This document shows, in pieces, positions 60,423-64,000 of a stretch of DNA of 64,000 nt (positions are counted from its first letter, which is position 1; each line of letters begins with the position of its first letter). The position numbers and the translations under genes were made by a program. Source of the DNA: Diplosphaera chodatii (Eukaryota; Chlorophyta; Trebouxiophyceae; Prasiolales; Stichococcaceae); assembly GCA_032358165.1 (NCBI GenBank), contig JAALGY010000031.1:1488001-1552000 (forward strand), written 5' to 3'. Under the pieces are notes generated by a model. That model saw nothing but the letters and a program-made list of their open reading frames with translations, was not told where the DNA came from and made no database searches.

Positions 60423-60887
60423 CTGCTCATGACGCTTTGCAACGGTGCGTACCGGTGACGGTCTTGCCCCACAGTCATGTTGTACACCTTGACATTCTGG
60501 TCGAAGCTGGTTGTCACTGGCACGTGCAGGCTCGTGAGGGGATTGGAAAGGCTTGAAGGGGACGGTTGAGCGCCTGACAGTGCCGAACGATGACTGAAAA
60601 CATTCCAACCACCCTGAAGCTGGTTTGTTTGCTCACACTAACTCGAAAATTTTGTCTGCAACCACATTTCCAATCTAAGCAACTGGCAATGTGCTTCCGA
60701 TGTCATCGATTGCGAACCATGACCATCTGCCATATCACACACTGTCCTGCCCAAAGCCCATGATTAGGGCAGAGGCTAGCTAGTGCGGCTTTGGCACATA
60801 TCTGCACCCAACACCAACAGTCAGCCCCAATGCATGAGCACAGTGTACGTGCAGCGGCCCACATGTCGACTGGAGGTCGTGTGCAGC
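60423..60887. terminator. Convergent 3' UTR region, glucokinase / ferredoxin
   Basis: About 465 bases lie between converging stops. No coding or repeat signal was recognised. Confidence 0.4.
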
Positions 60888-61934
60888 TCACCCGTCCACT
60901 GCAAAGTTGCGCGTGGCGCTGGGTATCCGCACTCTGAGGCCATCCAGCTCCTTCGCAGCGATGACCTGGCAGCCCAGCCGAGACCTGCACATGGTCAAAC
61001 AGAAGCATTGCCACAGGCCCGCCGAACATGCATTGTATCTTGCACAACTCGAGCTGACCACATTAATAGCCGAAGGCCCGTGACACGCTCACGTTTCTGT
61101 CAGGCCATATGCCAGGTCGAGCATGTCGTTTTCGTCATCGTCGGGCTCAGGCAGCTGGTCATAAAACTCCTGGTCCTGCACAGACGTGCAGAAGTCGAAT
61201 GAGCACAGAAGGAGCTGCGCTTCACTTTAATTGCCAAGAGTGTCCGCACATGCATGAATGTTGCCTGATGGCCATTCACCTCTACAACGACATGACACGT
61301 TGAGCACGCCAGTGAGCACTCGCACGCTCCTGCATCCAGCAGTGTTTCAAGATGAAGCATGCTCAAAAGGTGGCATGCTTGAGCAAACCCATCTTGAAAA
61401 GTTGAATGCGACGTTACATCGCGTATTCTGCAAGCCAAGTTGATGCGCTGCCATTGCAATGCGTATCTTGCCTTCCAAATCTACGTTGTTCTCATGGGCA
61501 GCCTCCAGCAGATTCTGGCCGAGCGGCACAAGCACAGTGGTCTCGGATTTGTCCTTCTCGTCGTAGTATGTCACAGTAATCCTGTGGCGATGAGGTATAG
61601 CAGGTTATCCACTGTTCAGCAAAATAGCAAGTGCACCACAAGCAGCTGCCAGGCACCAAGCGTGCCGCCACATGCATGCGGCAGCGTACTTTTCTGTGGA
61701 GCCGTCAGTGCACCCGTCGTCGGCGGCCGCCCCGCCTGATGATAGCCTAGAGTGCTCCCGACCCAAGCTCTGGACGCTTGGCTGGCAAGTTGACACCACG
61801 ACCCGGGTGTGCGAGGTGACTGCACGCCAGCACAGATGGCTAGCTTGTTCCAGCGTCCGCGCTAGCATTCCGAGATGCTTGAGGCGAGCACTGGAATACG
61901 CAACAGCATTTGATGCTGTACGCAGTGCAAGCAT
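60888..61934 (-). CDS. MFDX: Mitochondrial [2Fe-2S] ferredoxin (adrenodoxin type)
   Basis: Electron carrier for mitochondrial iron-sulfur assembly. The ATG at 61934 starts a basic presequence ([20 protein letters not shown]). The ferredoxin domain follows: [35 protein letters not shown], then [15 protein letters not shown] carrying three cluster cysteines in the CxxxxxCxxC spacing, [20 protein letters not shown] (the acidic helix that contacts partners), AYGLTET joined across an intron to SRLGCQV with the fourth cysteine, and [15 protein letters not shown] to the TGA at 60888. The YGLTETSRLGCQ joint is exact. Everything expected of the family is present. Confidence 0.96.
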
Positions 61935-62405
61935 GGCCTCCTGTTTTGCAGGTCCCTGCTGTGGCTGCCCTGTAGCGAAGCGAGGCACTGCCCAAACAAG
62001 CTTGCTTCATTCGCGCATGCGTAGTAATCTAGGATAGTCACAGCAGTGGCAGCGTCAGATCTTGAAGCTTTCGTGTGCTCGCACTTCGCCGACTGCATGC
62101 CAGCAAGTGGCTGCTGTGTACGATTGTGATCGCGCATCTTGATCACGCAAATTGGACTGCTGCAAAAGTGCGAAGCCTGAGCGACTAGCAGCTTTCGAGA
62201 TCGCAACGTGCATAGTGGGAGAAGCGAAACACGCTGTTGATCGTCATCGGTGCCTGCCTTGTCAGGGCAAGCTGCAGCATTGCATTCGCTGCGTACTTAG
62301 TTGCAGCGCCCTGCGGCTGCACAATGACCTGTGTTGTTGATCAATCGTGTTAGGCTGGTGCTTCAGTGGCCTTATCTGGTTTGGCAGCCCGCACAAAGTG
62401 CCAGC
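61935..62405. promoter_or_regulatory. Divergent promoter region, ferredoxin / HPAT-like
   Basis: About 470 bases lie between divergent starts. No specific element was recognised. Confidence 0.4.
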
Positions 62406-64000
62406 ATGGCCGTCTTCCATTCGCGGCACCGTGTCGGGCCGCAAAAGATTGCGGCATTTGTTGCAGTTGGCTTTGTTATCGGCTCAGTGCTCGGCTACAT
62501 ATTCATGGCAACGGTGCATGCGGTGAGCTTGCAGTCACCCTGAGGCCGGAGCATCATCCAGTGTTTGCCTGATGTGCATGGTTGTCCTGCAATGTCTCGA
62601 GTCGCGCACCTGGTGCTGCTTCAGATGCTGGAGATCAAAGCTGAGTCACATTGGAAGGAGGGCAGCCAGGCGGCAGGGGGCACCACAGGTACGTCTCTCA
62701 GCACACAGCAACCTGCTGTGGCCACATCAAAGCTGTTGTGTGGCTGGGCCAGCTCCGCAGCCAGGAAGGTTGTATGCATTGGTCAAACCAAACCCAACAT
62801 GCCCAACTGTTGCCAGCAGGTGGCACACCAGGTGCAGCAGTGGCAGCTGCCATTGCGACAGCGAAGCAGACAGCAGGGGGTGTGGCAATGCAGACGCAGG
62901 CATCTCCGACAAAGGGTGACACAATCCATACGTTGTGTACCAGCAACGGCAGCCCTTATCTGAATTTCCAGAACCGCATCATGTGAGAGCTATAACGATT
63001 GTGCTCGCCCTTGTCCCTGAGCACCTTTGTCATCCAAGTAATGCATAGCTCGAATGATATGACTTTGCACACCATAGGTACGGTACATATAAGCTGGTAC
63101 AGAAGCAGCCTGGGGGCGAGAAACTTGTGGCATTCACCCGCATACTGCATAGGCAAAAGGGCGACGTTCTCATGGATGAGGTAGAAGAGCTGTACGTGCA
63201 TTCCTGCAATGTTTGTCAGTAGCCGGCTCTTGTGAAACACACATGAGACACCAGGGACAGCATTGAAAAGGTTGACTGGATGGTTGAACCATGCATGCAT
63301 GTGTCTGCAGGTGCCAACATGGCGAGCCAATCCCTTGCACCCCGAATGTGACACGTGGTGTGAGTTTCCAGTGGCAGACAGACCTAATGCTGTGCAGCAG
63401 TGGATCAATGCTGCAAAGATTGATCCCACGATGATCAAGGTCAGCAGCAGCCTATCGCAGATCCCATTCAACATTAAAAAATGAGCATGCTGCGCTCCTG
63501 CTCACACCTGCACTGCTTTCAGTTGCACATGTGTTTGCCACCCATCCAAAGGTCGACCAGCCGTCTGAAACCTGCAGGCCCCGTGGGTGCTGATGATCGA
63601 AACGGACTATGTTTGGATGAAGCCGCCGATCGCGCCGCCAGCCGAGGGTGCAGCCCGCTCCCTAGGGTTTCCCTTTGGCTACATCCAGCCAACCTCGCCC
63701 AACATCGATTCCGTCATGCGGAAGATGTACCCCGCAGAGCGTGGCCCACTGTCAGATGTGCCCAACTCCGGGCCGGCGCCCGTGCTCATGCGCTGGAATG
63801 AGCTGTTCAAGGTGCAGGCAGCTGCTGTCTCTGCGGCTCCGCCTTGCTGCGAGCCTAGTCGCTTGCAAGGTGCTGTCAGAGTACCTCAATCAATGCAGGT
63901 TGTGGGCAGGAAATGCCTGGTATGTGACGATGCGAAGCTGCTGTGCAGATCACGCCAGACTGGGAGCGGCTCACGAAGCACATCGAGGAGGACAAGGAGA
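62406..64000 (+). CDS. Hydroxyproline O-arabinosyltransferase-like protein (partial)
   Basis: Type II membrane glycosyltransferase resembling plant HPATs (GT95), which arabinosylate hydroxyproline in cell-wall glycoproteins and peptides. The ATG at 62406 gives MAVFHSRHRVGPQKIAAF and a single anchor helix (VAVGFVIGSVLGYIFMA). Next come an Ala/Gly-rich stem, IHTLCTSNGSPYLNFQNRIM joined in phase to YGTYKLVQKQPGGEKLVAFT, VPTWRANPLHPECDTWCEFP, DRPNAVQQWINAAKIDP, APWVLMIETDYVWMKPPIAP, and FPFGYIQPTSPNIDSVMRKM. The TDYVW segment sits where plant HPATs have their DxD-type metal motif. The last exon starts after GTGCAG at about 63948 and runs off the window, so the C-terminal part is missing. Confidence 0.88.

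Noticed and set aside
1..64000. Operons, CRISPR arrays, prophage, insertion sequences, tRNA or rRNA genes
   Set aside because: None was recognised. The DNA is intron-rich nuclear sequence and I saw no repeat array, terminal inverted repeat or cloverleaf; a tRNA scan was not possible by eye and would settle that point.

Overview
The window is nuclear DNA from a green alga, most likely a trebouxiophyte-type chlorophyte. This is inferred from about 57% GC by eye, very intron-rich genes with short exons, GT-AG introns whose 3' ends are nearly always TGCAG, and plant-type gene families (plastid 3-isopropylmalate dehydrogenase, Alba, DEG7, plant-type OM47 beta-barrel, PGR7/GluTR-binding protein, EamA transporter, HPAT-like glycosyltransferase). 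I saw no bacterial operon, CRISPR array, phage or transposon. Genes were rebuilt by chaining exons across splice sites in a consistent reading phase; the ORFs themselves are only fragments.

Layout. 1-266: 3' end of a carotenoid cleavage dioxygenase (+). 669-2905: 3-isopropylmalate dehydrogenase (+). 3201-5665: EamA/DMT transporter (-). 6093-7950: biotin-protein ligase (+). 8161-11621: CCT5 chaperonin subunit (-). 12113-13822: Alba protein (+). 14300-15205: FIS1 (-). 15535-18200: OM47-type outer-membrane beta-barrel (-). 18685-24340: glucosidase II alpha (+). 25014-27626: BRCT protein (+). 27760-29260: pyroglutamyl peptidase I (-). 29728-31439: PGR7/GluTRBP-like flavin-fold protein (+). 31562-33259: CCDC97 homologue (-). 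33697-37463: METTL17/Rsm22 (+). 37959-42210: STE20 kinase (+). 42541-44425: GT64 glycosyltransferase (-). 44580-45254: BolA (-). 45529-52751: DEG7 protease (+). 53489-54353: small basic protein of unknown function (-). 55325-57103: uncharacterised gene (-). 58454-60422: bacterial-type glucokinase (+). 60888-61934: mitochondrial ferredoxin (-). 62406-window end: HPAT-like glycosyltransferase (+, partial).

The genes are housekeeping genes of unrelated pathways, arranged as alternating divergent and convergent pairs. Divergent starts lie about 270-490 bases apart and presumably share promoters. Recurrent themes are organelle function (FIS1, OM47, METTL17, ferredoxin, BolA, DEG7, PGR7), protein folding and glycoprotein processing (CCT5, glucosidase II) and Golgi-type glycosylation (GT64, HPAT-like). 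I found no dedicated multi-gene system. The most open questions are the uncharacterised stretch 54.4-58.4 kb, the small basic protein at 53.5 kb and the BRCT protein at 25 kb.
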